Positions 43,504 to 54,788 of a stretch of DNA of 64,000 nucleotides are shown in pieces. Positions within the stretch are counted from its first letter, which is position 1; each line of letters starts with the position of its first letter. The stretch covers positions 1 through 64,000 of the forward strand of contig JAGTJM010000058.1 in assembly GCA_020747015.1 (NCBI GenBank), read 5' to 3'. The notes below the pieces were generated by a model that saw nothing but the letters and a program-made list of their open reading frames with translations, was not told the DNA's origin and did not search any database. The position numbers and the translations under genes are program-made. Source of the stretch: Pyrenochaeta sp. MPI-SDFR-AT-0127 (taxonomy: Eukaryota; Ascomycota; Dothideomycetes; Pleosporales; Cucurbitariaceae).

Positions 43504-44468
43504 ATGCCTCAAGACCCCAAACTCACATCCAAGATTGCCGTTCTGGGCGCTGGTGATGTCGGCGCTACAATTGCCTACTCACTCATCATGAACCCAGTCG
43601 CCGGCGACATCTTGATTGTCGACCCCAAAGAAGAGGTTCGAGATGCTCAGGTGCAGGATCTATCTGATGCCACGTTTCACGGCAGCACGACCGCACGTGT
43701 AAGAGCCGGAACGCACAAGGAAGCAGGACAGTGCGATATAGTTGTCATTACCGCTGGTGCAAAGCAGAAGAAGGATACAAAAAGTGCTCGCCACACAGTG
43801 TTTGCTCATGCTAACCATCACCAGGAGAAAGTAGAACCGACCCAATAGGCCGCAACAAAGCTATCCTCGAATCAGCAATCAACGACATGAAACCTTTCCG
43901 CGAAGACACTGTTCTCCTTCTCGTCGCCAATCCCGTGGACGTGCTTACCTACTTTGCCCAGCAGTACTCCGACCTCCCTAAGAACCAAGTCATAGGCAGT
44001 GGCACCTTTCTCGACTCTGCCCGTCTGCGGGGGATCCTCGCTAGCAAAGCCGAAGTCGCAGCATCAAGCATTGACGCCTACGTTCTCGGCGATCACGGGG
44101 AATCTCAATTCGTGGCATGGAGTCTGGCGAGCATTGGTGGAGTGCCGTTGGAGTCAGGTGCCAGTCTGGATAAGGATGCGATTGCAGAGGAAACGAAGAA
44201 TAAGGCAACGTCTATTATTGAGAACAAGGGCGCAACGAATTATGGGATTGGAGGCGTGGCGGCGAGTATTTGTAAGAGTATCTTGTTTGACCAGAGGAAT
44301 ATTCGGCCGGTGAGCCATTATCAGGATGACCTTGAGGTGTGTCTTAGTGTGCCTGCGGTGCTTGGGAGGAAGGGTATTGTGAGGACGGTGCCTATGCCGC
44401 TTAGTAAGGATGAGGAGGATAAATTGAAGAAGAGCGCGGAGACGTTGAAGGAGGTAATCAACGCGTGA
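43504..44468 (+). CDS. L-lactate dehydrogenase
   Basis: Exon 1 (43504-43783) and exon 2 (43825-44468) are joined in phase 1 across a 41-nt intron with a TGCTAAC branch, giving 307 residues. This is a normal length for LDH/malate dehydrogenase-type enzymes. The NAD-binding motif is IAVLGAGDVGATIAYSL with Asp in VDPKEE. The loop and catalytic segment includes ESRTDPIGRNKAI, VANPVDVLTYFAQQ and SGTFLDSARLR. The active-site motif is GDHGES, with the catalytic histidine. The spliced loop is AGAKQKKDTKRESRT, about four residues longer than usual, so the donor site could be misplaced slightly. The enzyme interconverts pyruvate and L-lactate. Such NAD-dependent LDH genes are patchy in ascomycetes. Substrate specificity against malate is not certain. 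Confidence 0.85.
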
Positions 44469-44770
44469 GGAGCTATTATGAAAGGATCGAGTATAGACAG
44501 CAATGAATTGTTGAGGGACATGTAGATTCGCAAGATTAGATGCCTTAGTGGCTTAGACACATAGACCGATAGTGCCGTACAAAGATTCGCTTGCCATCAT
44601 ATTGTCTTCTACCGGGTGCTTTTCTCAAGTCATCTACGAACATAGATATACAGGAGAAACCCTCCACACATGTACAAGACACAAAGTTCAAGTAATGGCT
44701 CAGATCACCAATGTACAAGAATGATAAGTGAGCTTATACGCCTTCATATGTTCTGGCTAAGGGCTCACAA

Positions 44771-45727
44771 TTAAGAAGAGTGTTTGGTTGCTCGAACTAC
44801 CCACAACGGGTCGAGATGGCTCGGCAGTCTTGGTGAGTCAACGAGCACTGTCCCATGATCGTCTGTAACCCTCTTACCATTCTCGTCTCGTGCACATACA
44901 TCAACGATTTCCACATTTTGCCAACCTGCAAAGTGAAGGTAATCTACTCGATCAGAAAAGGACACAATTCAATGCTGTGATGGGATGTACTTACCGCCCA
45001 CCAATTCCAGCCGTGATCGTTCTGAAAGCATCATCCATCTCCTGACGACTTTGTTTGGGAAGCACCGGTTGCTTATGACGAGATGTATGCTACCGCCCTC
45101 GTTTGTGGCATTTAGCAGATTCTTGCAGATTTCCAACGGCTTGATCAAATAATCAATGCTAACGACGCATGTCACGGCGTTGAACTTGAGGTCCTTTCCT
45201 TCCCAGCCCGCACGAACATCATATGGTGGTTTGTTGAGGTCCATGACTCGCCAATGTTCTGCGTCCTGGAACACACCGTTCAATTTCATCTCTTCTGCGT
45301 TCAACCCCACACCGAAGACTTCCAGATTCTTGTCTTGTATTGCCTCTTTGACAGCAAATGGGTAGAAGCTCTTCCAGCTCGTACACATATCCATGATCTT
45401 GCCGGTCCTTGGCAGTACAGTGTCGTAGTACTGAGTGAGTCGGTTGATTGCAGGGTCGTCGATATGCGTGACTAGTCGTGCTTGTTGGTAAAATACCCTA
45501 TCATCATTCTCGTCATAGCGTTGGAAGTCTGCGGTGTCATACGGCCACTGGTCGTACTTTGGTTTGTACTGTATCGCTAGAAAGGCTTGTGCATCCAGAG
45601 AGGTGGTGGTAGCCATCATTCCGTATGAGAAGAAATTGAAAGCGATGGATCGCTTATTTAATGGACGAGGACGCCATCCAGAGGCAAGTATTGGTCGGGC
45701 AATCCGTTTGCACCGCCAGAATGACAT
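44771..45727 (-). CDS. SAM-dependent methyltransferase (type 11-like)
   Basis: Exons 45727-44995 and 44946-44771 are joined in phase 1 across a 48-nt intron and give 302 residues. The joined sequence LELVGVDYLHFAGWQNVEIVDVC continues smoothly, which supports the splice. A Rossmann-type signature is present: KIMDMCTSWKSFYPFAV (motif I-like), NLEVFGVGLNAEEMKLN (motif II) and FNAVTCVVSIDYLIKP (motif IV). The ATG at 45725-45727 gives a basic N-terminus (RRP and KR rich, about 36 residues) that could target mitochondria. A later ATG at 45617-45619 would remove it. I cannot decide between them from sequence alone. The substrate is unknown. The gene is convergent with LDH. Confidence 0.75.
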
Positions 45728-46101
45728 GAAGCTTGCTACAAAGGCAGGTCTGCGCTGGATTGGTGCTTGCCTCTGCTAATATCGAAGCGCGTTCCGGATG
45801 CGGAGCGGATCCAACGATAGTGACGTCATGACACGCGCATCCACGTGCGCACGCGTAGCACCTGCTTAGCTTTGTACCGGTGAAGATCGCGTACCTAAAA
45901 TATTCACATCAACTGCTGTTATCTCATGTGAGGCGCTACGTTGGACACATGTGCTCAGCAGGGTAAACACGTCCTGCAGACGCGGATGTTCTGTTCCGCG
46001 ATGTCGGAATCGCGATTCCGAGCAGCGGGGTTGAGACATGTATAAACCATTCAAGCCGCGTTGCAACAGCGTGCAAAGAATTTTCGACAACTATATGCAA
46101 G

Positions 46102-46799
46102 ATGGCGGGCGTTCTTACCACTGCAAGGATAGTCTGCAAGAGCACAGAAGCTAGAGACACCGTCATTGAATCATTTCGAAAGATTATCGCATATACAACG
46201 CCAAATGAGCCGGAAGTTCTTCAATATGTCTGCGCATTGCCCGTAGACGACACACTGAAGACGGAGATATATATGATTGAAGAGCACGTCCTCTGTATTC
46301 CCTTCTTGAATTATACCCCGACTAATCATTCCTCAGATACGCATCCCCAGCCGCGAACGACGCGCATATGGCGACCAAGCCGGTACAAGACCTGATACAA
46401 TTATTCTCAACCAGCGATGTTCTCGCCCAGCCTCCGGAGGTCCACACCTGTCCCATCTCTTCGAAACACACATCAGGTATTCCGCCTCCTATATCTTCCA
46501 ATCCTGCGATACTTCTTGTAAATGTCGGCTACAAGGCCGGGACCACGGCGAATGCGCTCGAGAGCTGGAGAAACTTCACCAAGAGCGCATCCAGTAGCGT
46601 TAAAGAGCTCAATCTATCCATCGTAGTAGAAGATAAAGAGACGAATAGTATCAGGGCAGAGTACGTGTTGGACAGCTGGGGAGCGATCGAAGGTTTTCGG
46701 TATCTGGCTAGTGAGGAGAACAGGACGGGCGAGGTGGATGCTGTGAAGATTAGGGTTATAGACGGTTATATTGGGCGGGAAGACCGGAGTAAACTATAA
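46102..46799 (+). CDS. Antibiotic-biosynthesis monooxygenase (ABM)-like protein with a GC-AG intron
   Basis: Exon 1 (46102-46283) and exon 2 (46337-46799) give 214 residues. Frame continuity across the junction (TEIYMIEEYASPAANDAHMAT) requires a donor that begins GC (GA|GCACGT) and an AG acceptor. No GT donor closes the frame; the nearest one (GTCCTC) shifts it. A GACTAAT branch site lies 11-17 nt before the acceptor. The pattern of two dimeric alpha-beta-barrel repeats is typical of ABM/YgiN-like proteins: the N-terminal segment ends EEYASPAANDAHM, and the C-terminal half has AILLVNVGYKAG and WGAIEGFRYLASEEN. These small proteins are often monooxygenases on quinols or act in secondary metabolism. 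Function here is unknown. Confidence 0.65.
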
Positions 46800-46916
46800 C
46801 ACCGTAGCGGCATAAAGAATTACTAGCTCATCATCAGGCAAACAAGGTGAAAAGGCTGTCTTGCAAATACATTGATAAACTTCTGGCGAGTAGTTAAATG
46901 TTCCCAACCAGCTCCC

Positions 46917-47732
46917 CTAGTTAGTCCCATCATCGTCGTCGCTGTCGCGAACCCTATAGCCTCTCGGGTATGTAAGGAAGCCAAAGTTATCATTCTTCGA
47001 CTGTGGGATCCACATATCCAGCCAGAAATTGAATGGCTGATGTGTTCCCCTACACACGTGATGCTGCCCATATGCATCTTTCCAGAAATTGCCTAGTCTC
47101 TCTCTCGCGACGCCGTGCGTGCCGACCTTGTCCAAGGATCCTGCAAGGCGGCGGTAGAACCAGCCGTACAAGTTGTAAGGCTGAAGAGATTTGTTAGCGA
47201 CTTGATGTATAGACTAGGGCATGTGAACATTTTGAGTTAAATACATTCCTAATGCAGCAACCACAGAATATAATGAAGGATTCCAGGTCATGTAGCATGC
47301 TGCCAAGAAGAGAAAAAGGGCCCCAATATTGGCAGAATGGTTCTATTGTGTCTGATTGAAAACTGGCCCTCAAACGGGGACACAGACTTTAAAGGTTGAA
47401 GATTTCACGAAGTCGTTTACGTAGACTGAATCTGCATTGTACAGTAGATGGCTAAGGCGTAGTTCATCGACTAGTTCGAGGCCGGTGGGGATAGCCAGAG
47501 CGATATCTGCCTAGTAACCGAGTCGTCCTCTTGCCAACAATTCAGTTTTCGGGGTCGAATTGGACCAGAGTACATGCGAGGCCCGGATTTTCGCATAATC
47601 ATCGGCCAAATAATGTCGTGTGTGACCAGTTGGCTGGAGTGGCCATGGGTGCGTATGACTAGCCATCCGCGATGTATGTTGACCTTTGGCGACCTTAGCT
47701 TCAAATTCGTTCGTAATAATGCCAGCTGTCAA
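46917..47732 (-). pseudogene. Decayed or mis-spliced gene, unidentified
   Basis: Minus-strand coding-like segments lie in order. One reads LADDYAKIRASHVLWSNST and LLARGRLGY, then meets an in-frame TAG (complement at 47511-47513). The same frame continues at once with ADIALAIPTGLELVDELRL and VNDFVKSSTFKV. A later segment at 47173-46917 begins after a TCTTCAG acceptor and reads YNLYGWFYRRLAGSLDKVG, FWKDAYGQHHV and FGFLTYPRGYR. The uninterrupted protein-like quality on both sides of the stop suggests a gene damaged by a nonsense change. I could not find a start codon or a clean set of splice sites. I do not recognise the family. Confidence 0.35.
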
Positions 47733-47743
47733 GCATTGTGATC

Positions 47744-48055
47744 ATGGACCAATGGAACATGATCAAGGTTGTAGGTCGAGTGCTCCTCTATCGACGTTCA
47801 GACTCATTAGAGGGTACGACGGGTAGGTTGTATAAGACTGATCATTATCAGCCATCATATCAAGAGAACTTCGCATTGCTTGGAAAGCCAGACTTACCAC
47901 CAATAGCCATATGGCAAATGTTATCTCCCGCCGCCTTAAGGAAAGTGCACAATATGTTACAAGATTGGCTTGGTGTAATGCCTTGTGGTATCCAAAATTG
48001 GCGTAATGTAAACCACAGATGGGCAGAACGATTTCAGAAGAAAGGAATTCAATGA
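47744..48055 (+). CDS. Short unidentified open frame
   Basis: A frame of 104 codons from the ATG at 47744 encodes a peptide with balanced composition (for example LPPIAIWQMLSPAALRKVHNM). It has no recognised domain and no signal peptide. It lies opposite the promoter region of the decayed minus-strand gene. It may be a gene fragment rather than a gene. Confidence 0.2.
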   Translation: MDQWNMIKVVGRVLLYRRSDSLEGTTGRLYKTDHYQPSYQENFALLGKPDLPPIAIWQMLSPAALRKVHNMLQDWLGVMPCGIQNWRNVNHRWAERFQKKGIQ

Positions 48056-48066
48056 CAAATATACCA

Positions 48067-49056
48067 CTACCAGCATAGAAGCCGTCGAAAGAAGTACGTG
48101 AGATAACTAACCTTATTCCATTCTAGTTTGTTCACGACTAGGCGATCCTCACTTCCACCATCGTAGTCTCCTGTCGTTGGGGCCAGTTCACTTCCTGCTA
48201 CACTACCAAAGCCAATATCACGATCTTGGCCTTGGCTGCCGATTCCACGGAGTTCTTCTAGTTTAATTCTCAACCACTGCCCTTTCGGATCGCCTTCCTT
48301 GATTCGGTCTTCGCACCACTTATCCAGCTCCACACTCTCCCATGAAACCCCACGCGTGCCCCACATATTGGCGGTAAACAAGGTGTCGTAAACAATGGAT
48401 CGGTCGCAACCTGCTTCAATGACGGCATAGCGAACAGTCGACAAATTAGCTACTTTGCCTAATTTGCGATTGTGGTTGAATAGCTCGACGGCTTCGAGGT
48501 TTCTCTCCAACATAGCCTGCATCCGTCCATCAATGGCAGCCTGGCGTGCTTCAGGGTCGCTCCAATCGACACTCATACTGGTTATCCAAAGGAGGAATCG
48601 CAGAAATTGGACTTTTGATGTGCTCCAAGGTCCTTGAAGTAGCTTCTTTGGAAGGCGGCCCTTTACGAAGGCTAATCTGGGTAGGTGACTTCGGGAAAAT
48701 ACCATCGTCGTAGCGTCCTCGAAGTTTGGTGGCCATTGCCCATCAATGCATCCTTCTGAGATTGTCAGGCCACATAAGCAACCTTTACAAGCGAAAACTT
48801 GGACAACCCAAGACTTGAAGAACTCCCAGGTCATCCATCTACTGGCAAATATGAATGTCTGTGCCGCAGACTGCGCAGTGCGACCATCAAGAACTCCTGT
48901 GAGGTAGTAGTTGCATGTGGACTTGTATACGTATTCGCTTGAAAGTCGAGCACCAATGCGATCGGAAGCTTGAAGCAAAGCAACATTGTAGCCAGATGCG
49001 AAGAAAATGGGCTGAAGGAGCTCGACCGGGAGCTTCTCTATATGTGAGATACTCAT
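48067..49056 (-). CDS. F-box-like protein
   Basis: An uninterrupted frame encodes 329 residues from the ATG at 49054-49056. The start MSISHIEKLPVELLQPIFFASG is a short F-box-like segment (LPxELLxxIF). Then come FFKSWVVQVFACKGCLCG, which has a CxxC and CxC cluster, and later helical segments with no recognised domain. Near the C-terminus a possible GTTAGT donor at NKLEWNK|V may lead to a short last exon, so the final 13 residues could be intronic. The Skp1-binding role is inferred from the F-box. The target is unknown. Confidence 0.6.
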   Translation of the reverse strand: MSISHIEKLPVELLQPIFFASGYNVALLQASDRIGARLSSEYVYKSTCNYYLTGVLDGRTAQSAAQTFIFASRWMTWEFFKSWVVQVFACKGCLCGLTISEGCIDGQWPPNFEDATTMVFSRSHLPRLAFVKGRLPKKLLQGPWSTSKVQFLRFLLWITSMSVDWSDPEARQAAIDGRMQAMLERNLEAVELFNHNRKLGKVANLSTVRYAVIEAGCDRSIVYDTLFTANMWGTRGVSWESVELDKWCEDRIKEGDPKGQWLRIKLEELRGIGSQGQDRDIGFGSVAGSELAPTTGDYDGGSEDRLVVNKLEWNKVSYLTYFFRRLLCW

Positions 49057-50029
49057 ATTGAGTTGAAGAAAATGACCATTGAACGTATCTGGTGTCGAAG
49101 GGAGTAATGGCTTTGAATACCTCAGAGTTGCTGCTGCCTAAACGAGGCTGACCGGACTTGGCTCTTTACCTCGCATTGTACACATTCCTAGGTACCCAAA
49201 AGAACAACAGCACATGAATGAGCTTGAAAAGAGGAACTGCAGTGAAGGAGCGAGATAGTGAACGTCTAATGCGGGTATGCACAAAGGAAATTGATGGTAA
49301 GCATGTGGCCGTGACCCCGCATGGCCGAATCGGGCCTGCCCCAACGGCCTCAGCCACACCCCCCTTGCTCTAATGGATGCACGCTCGCCACGGCAATTTT
49401 CTACAATCTTCAACTACATTTAATGTTGAGATATACCGAACTGCGCTCCCTCATCATGGTATAAGATTCAGAATAGGCGTCTTGTGGATGGCTCCGGCAG
49501 GGCTGTGCTATGCTAGACACACGCCAGCTCTGCTCTCGCTCCTCATCCCACCTCGCGAGACAATAGTGGATGCATTACTTATATCGCGAGAAAACTATAA
49601 TCGTAGAAGTTGATTGGCGCATACACGAACACATTAGATATCGCTTCCAGAGTTTATTGTTGGGAATTGTTTGGGGAATCTCGCAATCGGCATTTCTTCT
49701 ATTCGATGGCAAGTACGGGCGGCCATTGTGGCTTATAATAACCTTCCATCTCCTGCCGAGCATTAAACTTCTCGCCTGCCGCACACCACGTACAAATTGA
49801 TTCTTCTTTCATGGTCAATAGAAGAATAAAGCAACTGAAGCGTAGGTGATGCCGCATAGAACTGGCTTCCTGGCGAGGTGTTATGTGCTAATCAGACGAC
49901 AGGAATTCCTGATTCTCACAACCTTTGGTACTGGAACCACTGGCCGACGCTATCATACCCTCTGGCATCAAAAGGATCGTTCAGCTCTTCACCAACAGCC
50001 ATTGTACACGCGACTTTCCAAGGCTCACG
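49057..50029. other. Intergenic region
   Basis: This stretch of about 970 bp separates two divergent F-box-like genes. Short frames within it show nothing recognisable. Confidence 0.5.
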
Positions 50030-50785
50030 ATGAGTACAATCTCAACACCTCCAGTCCGTCCGTTCCTCGACTTGCCATCGGAAATCCGTAATTGGATATA
50101 TGGATATTGTACTCCAGTGAATGGCTATGCAGAAGACTACAAGGGTCTGTCGTTATCGTGCAAGCAAATTCATTCAGAATATCAAGGAGCGACTCTGAAG
50201 GTAATGGAGAGGCTGCTAGAAGGACTGAAGCAAAATTGGCGGTATGAAGTACGACTGAGGCTACCACATTCTCGACTAGCGGAGGTCGTTCTTGAGCTAC
50301 CAGCATCGGTCTATCATCAAGGGAAGTCAGGGCACTACGGGTCTCAAGGGCCGGTAGGTTCCTTGAATCCCTACCTCGAGCCCGCTATCGCTTCTATCTG
50401 GCTACTATATCTCTCTAAGCTCACAATTACGTTTTACAAAGACGAGCCAGCATCAACTCGTGGTTACATACCTTGCCTCACAGCTTGTAGCATCATCAAT
50501 GACGTTGATGCTCTCTTGTATGGCGGTGCCTCTGTGCACCAAGTTTCTTTCTCAAAAGGATATCATAAGGAGCCTGCCGCACAGAGCGCCCCTATCCATA
50601 CGAAGAGATTGGTAGTACATTGGCTGACTGACCTGTTCGAACCGGAATCAAATGCCACACATTGCCGCCACATTTCTTTGTGCCACGTCATTCGCAGCTT
50701 CAAGGAGAAGAACGTGGTCAGGAGTTGGATATCTGACCCCAAGGGCTCTGTGTCCTTCGGCCTTAATGCATCTAGCGAAACCTAA
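50030..50785 (+). CDS. F-box-like LPSEIRN-type fungal protein
   Basis: The first in-frame ATG is at 50030; the open frame begins upstream with TTG. The product is 251 residues. FLDLPSEIRNWIYGYC followed by LSLSCKQIHSEYQGATLK is the diagnostic start of a very large family in Dothideomycetes. These resemble a degenerate F-box with an adjacent helix. The remainder has beta and helical segments without known motifs. The members are often variable between strains. Function is not established. Confidence 0.68.
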   Translation: MSTISTPPVRPFLDLPSEIRNWIYGYCTPVNGYAEDYKGLSLSCKQIHSEYQGATLKVMERLLEGLKQNWRYEVRLRLPHSRLAEVVLELPASVYHQGKSGHYGSQGPVGSLNPYLEPAIASIWLLYLSKLTITFYKDEPASTRGYIPCLTACSIINDVDALLYGGASVHQVSFSKGYHKEPAAQSAPIHTKRLVVHWLTDLFEPESNATHCRHISLCHVIRSFKEKNVVRSWISDPKGSVSFGLNASSET

Positions 50786-51301
50786 TTCACTGATGGGTCA
50801 ATCACGAAGCGAGGAATGGACCCCAGGGGTCTTCTTGGATATTAATAAAGAAGAGGCGAGAGCATATAAAAATTTAGCGCAACCTCATTCCGTATTCTTT
50901 CTGCTGATGCACAGATGGAGTGATCGCAAGGACAATCAAAAGGCTGTTGGTTTCACTCGCCCGTTTTCGAGGTTGAAGGCACCTCCTCTATTTTGCACGC
51001 CCAAGGTCTCAAAACATAGAAGAATTCTAGACCAAAAAGAGGATTTATGGAATGATCGATATGGTTGTCATTGATTTTGCTACGGCTATGACGCCTTGGT
51101 GGGAGGAAGTGCTAGGCGTAGATCGTGTCAGCTTCATGGGAGTAATTACGCCGGGGCGGGGTACCTTACCTCGCATATCCCTACACTATCAGCGCTAGTT
51201 ATGAGCATTATCAATCAAGGAGGCAGCTACTTCTTCACTTGTACAATAATACAACAGACTACTTAATTACCAGCTTGTGTTTTTCAATCTACCTATTCAC
51301 T

Positions 51302-52476
51302 ATGGCAGACCTTGACCCTAACAGCCTTTTCAATGTGAAAGGCCTTGTAGCCGTGGTCACAGGCGGAGGGACAGGTACTTGATCAACATTTGTGTCGGTA
51401 CGAGCTGATATCCTTGCAGGCATTGGATTGATGATAGCCCAAGCGCTAGAAGCCAATGGCGCAATCGTGTACATTCTGGGTCGGCGACAGGAAGTCCTGG
51501 AGAAAGCGGCCAATACTGCGGTACGAGTTGTCTCTTTACAGCCCAGATCAGCATCTGACTTGGACTGATAGAAGCACGGCAACATCCACCCCATCAAAGC
51601 AGACGTGACTTCTAAAACGGATCTCTCGGCAGCCGTCGACCATGTCACCCAAAAGTCCGGCTACGTTAACCTCGTGGTGGCCAACTCAGGCATCTCCGGA
51701 CCAACACTCAAAGGCCTGGGGAAAGGCGCAACGCTTGCAGAATTTCGTAACTACCTCTTTGACTTAGATTCAAATGAGTTCAACAACACATATGCTGTTA
51801 ACACGACAGCGGTCTTCTATAGTATTGTTGCATTCCTCGAGCTACTTGATAAGGGCAACAAGGCGGGCAATGTTGAGCAGAAGAGCCAGGTTGTTTGCGT
51901 TAGCAGCGTGGGCGCATTTAACAGGGTGCCATTGGCGGGGTACGCATATGGAACCTCAAAAGCGGCCGTTACGCACATGATGAAACAGTTTGCAACCAAC
52001 CTCGTGCCGTACGATATTCGGTCGAACATCATTGCGCCTGGATGTAAGTAATGGTATTGGCCATCTCATGCTGGGGATTCTCTCATCCCGTTGATGACAG
52101 TCCTTTATCACAGTATACTCTGAGAGGTCTCGTCGCATTTGGCTAACCGCCCACAGTCTTCCCGAGCGAGATGACGGCTGATATGATCAAGGACCGTGGA
52201 GGTGGGGACGTATGGCCGAGAGATTGGATTCCTGAGCAAAGAGCTGGTGATGCAAAGGATATGGCTGGCGCCATACTTTTCTTGACAAGTCGTGCAGGCG
52301 GTTGGTTACATCAATGGAAATGTTTTGGTCATAGATGGTGGACGGTTGAGCATCCTGCCTGCCACCTATTAAGATTTTACAACGAGACATGTATCGGTAG
52401 CTTAATGCCAGCTTTGCAAACCCTGATGTCTACTTGCTACACTTTAACGAGTTGGACATTAATTCAACCACTTTAA
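51302..52476 (+). pseudogene. Short-chain dehydrogenase/reductase with a C-terminal frameshift
   Basis: Exons 51302-51374, 51420-51520, 51572-52043 and from 52157 join with closed phases. They encode a complete Rossmann SDR up to near residue 265: VVTGGGTGIG (NAD(P) binding), VANSGISG, VSSVGAF (catalytic Ser region), YGTSKAA (Tyr-x-x-x-Lys) and a PSEMTADM segment. After RAGG the sequence contains a tandem 4-bp duplication (GGTTGGTT at 52300-52307). It shifts the frame, so translation runs to a stop at 52474-52476 with an abnormal tail. Without four bases the next frame reads YINGNVLVIDGGRL and ends at TAA 52370-52372, the normal SDR C-terminus. Either the gene is a recent pseudogene, or a sequencing error is present, or the tail is altered in this strain. 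The catalytic core is intact. Confidence 0.75.
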
Positions 52477-52666
52477 GAAGGCAAAACCAGGTACAAAGAT
52501 CTTGGCAAGGTTACCAACAAGAATAGAGTAGTCTCACCGCGGCCGTCGGCTGCACCTTGATGTCATGCACGCGCATGTCAGCTTCCCTCCATACAAGGTT
52601 TCCTTTTTCTTCCCCCTCCCCGCGATCGTGCAACCTTCTACATAGCTCAAACTCCTTGCTCTAAAT

Positions 52667-53819
52667 ATGAAATCTTTACGAACAATTGCTGCTCAGATAT
52701 TACTACTACATCATGTAGTGTTCGCGTCAAGATATGACAAAGTACCACAGCCACTTCGTGAGTTCTTCTATGTCGGCGGAGAGTACGCAAACATAACAGT
52801 AAGTCCCCACATTTTAATATCAAATTGAGCTCACAGTTCAGTCTGGAAATACCACCGCCCAATTTATGATCAACCAGATCTATGTCGAGAAGCTTACACC
52901 ACCGATTGTAACTCAAGATTACCCGATTGTCTTGATTCATGGCTCTGGGCAGACGGCGACCAACTTTCTCGAGACCCCAGATGGTCGTCCCGGATGGGCA
53001 ACCTTTTTCCTCTCACGCGGCTATACTGTTTATCCCAGTGATCAGCCATCGCGTGGCAGGTCTCCATGGCATCCATCTATTGGCAGCATGGTCGCGCTCA
53101 GCACAAGCGACATTGAGAGAGCCTTCACCGCGACATCTTCGCTTGGTCTCTGGCCTCAGGCAAAGCTGCATACACAATGGCCTAGTACTGGCAGAGTTGG
53201 CGACCCAGTGTTCGATGCCTTCTATGCCACACAAGTTCAACTGCAAGCCGATGAATTCATATCCGAAGCCCAGAACGCCAAAGCGTACACAGCACTGTTT
53301 GATAAGATTGGTAAGGCACATTTGATTACACACAGCCAATCTGGTCCGTACGGCTGGCGAATTGGAGACCTTCGACCTCACCTAGTCAAGAGCATCGTTG
53401 CACTTGAACCTGCAGGACCGCCATTTGTAGGAAAGCCCCCGTACATTGGAGAACCACGGCGCTGGGGTATTGCCCATCACGAGATTGTTTATGAACCTTC
53501 TGCGGGTCCGAATGCGACGCGACTTGAAACCGTTACTGTTCCAGCGAAGGACGCGAACCATACCGAGTGTATATTGCAGCGTGAGCCTGCGAAGAGGTTG
53601 AAGAATTTAGCGCAAATACCCGTGTTAGTCTTGACGGGTGAGGCAAGCTATCATGTTCCCTACGAATATTGTACAGTCGAGTACCTCAGACAGGCGGGCG
53701 TGGATGTTGATTTTCCAGACCTGGGTGCAGAAGGAATAAATGGGAATGGACACATGCTCTTCATGGAGAAAAACAACCTCGAGATTGCTGAAAGGGTATT
53801 GAGATGGCTAACAGAGTGA
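52667..53819 (+). CDS. Secreted alpha/beta-hydrolase (esterase-like)
   Basis: Exon 1 (52667-52798) and exon 2 (52842-53819) join in phase 0 across a 43-nt intron, giving 369 residues. The N-terminus is a signal peptide (SLRTIAAQILLLHHVVFA). The joint reads EYANITSGNTTAQFMINQIYV. The oxyanion-type motif IHGSGQTATN is at residues of about 76-85. The nucleophile elbow is LITHSQSGPYG with Ser211. A C-terminal NGNGHMLFMEKNN supplies the histidine. DQPSRGRSPWHP is a conserved element of this esterase group. Catalytic Ser and His are clear, and the acidic residue lies between them. The gene is likely a secreted or vacuolar esterase; the substrate is not known. Confidence 0.87.
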
Positions 53820-54788
53820 TGAGCAAACCATATCGCTATTGCAGGTCTACACGTCAGTGCTATTACATAGGCCCATTCATGTGCTTTATGTGGAATGTTA
53901 GAGAGAAGACACGAGCGCATGACCTGAAAGCTGTTATTAGCCGTATATAGAAGCGAACAGGAGAGAAATGGAAAAGTGAACGACAAAGATCTCCGGTTAT
54001 GGATGCTACAAATCTATCGAGAACTAAACATCACTCGAGCTTGATCCTAAAATATAACTCTGACTGGGTTTCCAAGTCCACTATTTCTGTTTCGTTCAGA
54101 GGCCCATCTTACGTGGGAGACCTGCAAATCTTAAGACCAGACATAATGCCTGTAATCACTCTAATTACTACCTAACCCGTTGCTTTGCAATAGAGCCATA
54201 CGGCCACACATACTATTTCTGTCTGCGCCTTACGAAACAACGTAATCTAGGTGCAAGGCTGAACTGCTCTGTGAACCTTGCTGATGATTTGATCCCCCGC
54301 GGAGGGATCGGTATCGGCATCTAACCAATTAGGTCGTTGGCCCTACGTTGATAGGCAAAAGCTGCCTCGGTTCTGAGGTCCTTCAAAAGTGTGTCATTCC
54401 TGCCTGATCAATAGGCTTTTAGTCCTGTACACCATCACCACCGGATTCTCATGCAGGCGTCTTTATCCCAAACAAGCAGAGCTTCGCGCAAACAAGAGCC
54501 TCATTAGGCACCCGCGAGCTGACTGTGTCTGGCGTTCATACATTGTATTATACTCTGGTGGTTTCAGAGCAAAACTTTGACACGCGTTGATCTGCTATTT
54601 CTTTAGGAATACACCTCGAGTTGCGCTACTTTCCCTCTGACTTTGTGAAACTCGTTCCATGATAGTGCCTGGATTTCCACCTATATGCACACCACCCTGC
54701 ATAGGCAAGTGAAAAATTTAGAAAGCCATTCGATCTAGACAGCGGCTAAATATGTACAGAGTCTAAAGGATCTCGAGAAGAACCAGTC
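53820..54788. other. Intergenic region
   Basis: No gene is supported in this 970-bp stretch. A plus-strand frame at 54389-54580 has no recognisable feature. Confidence 0.55.
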
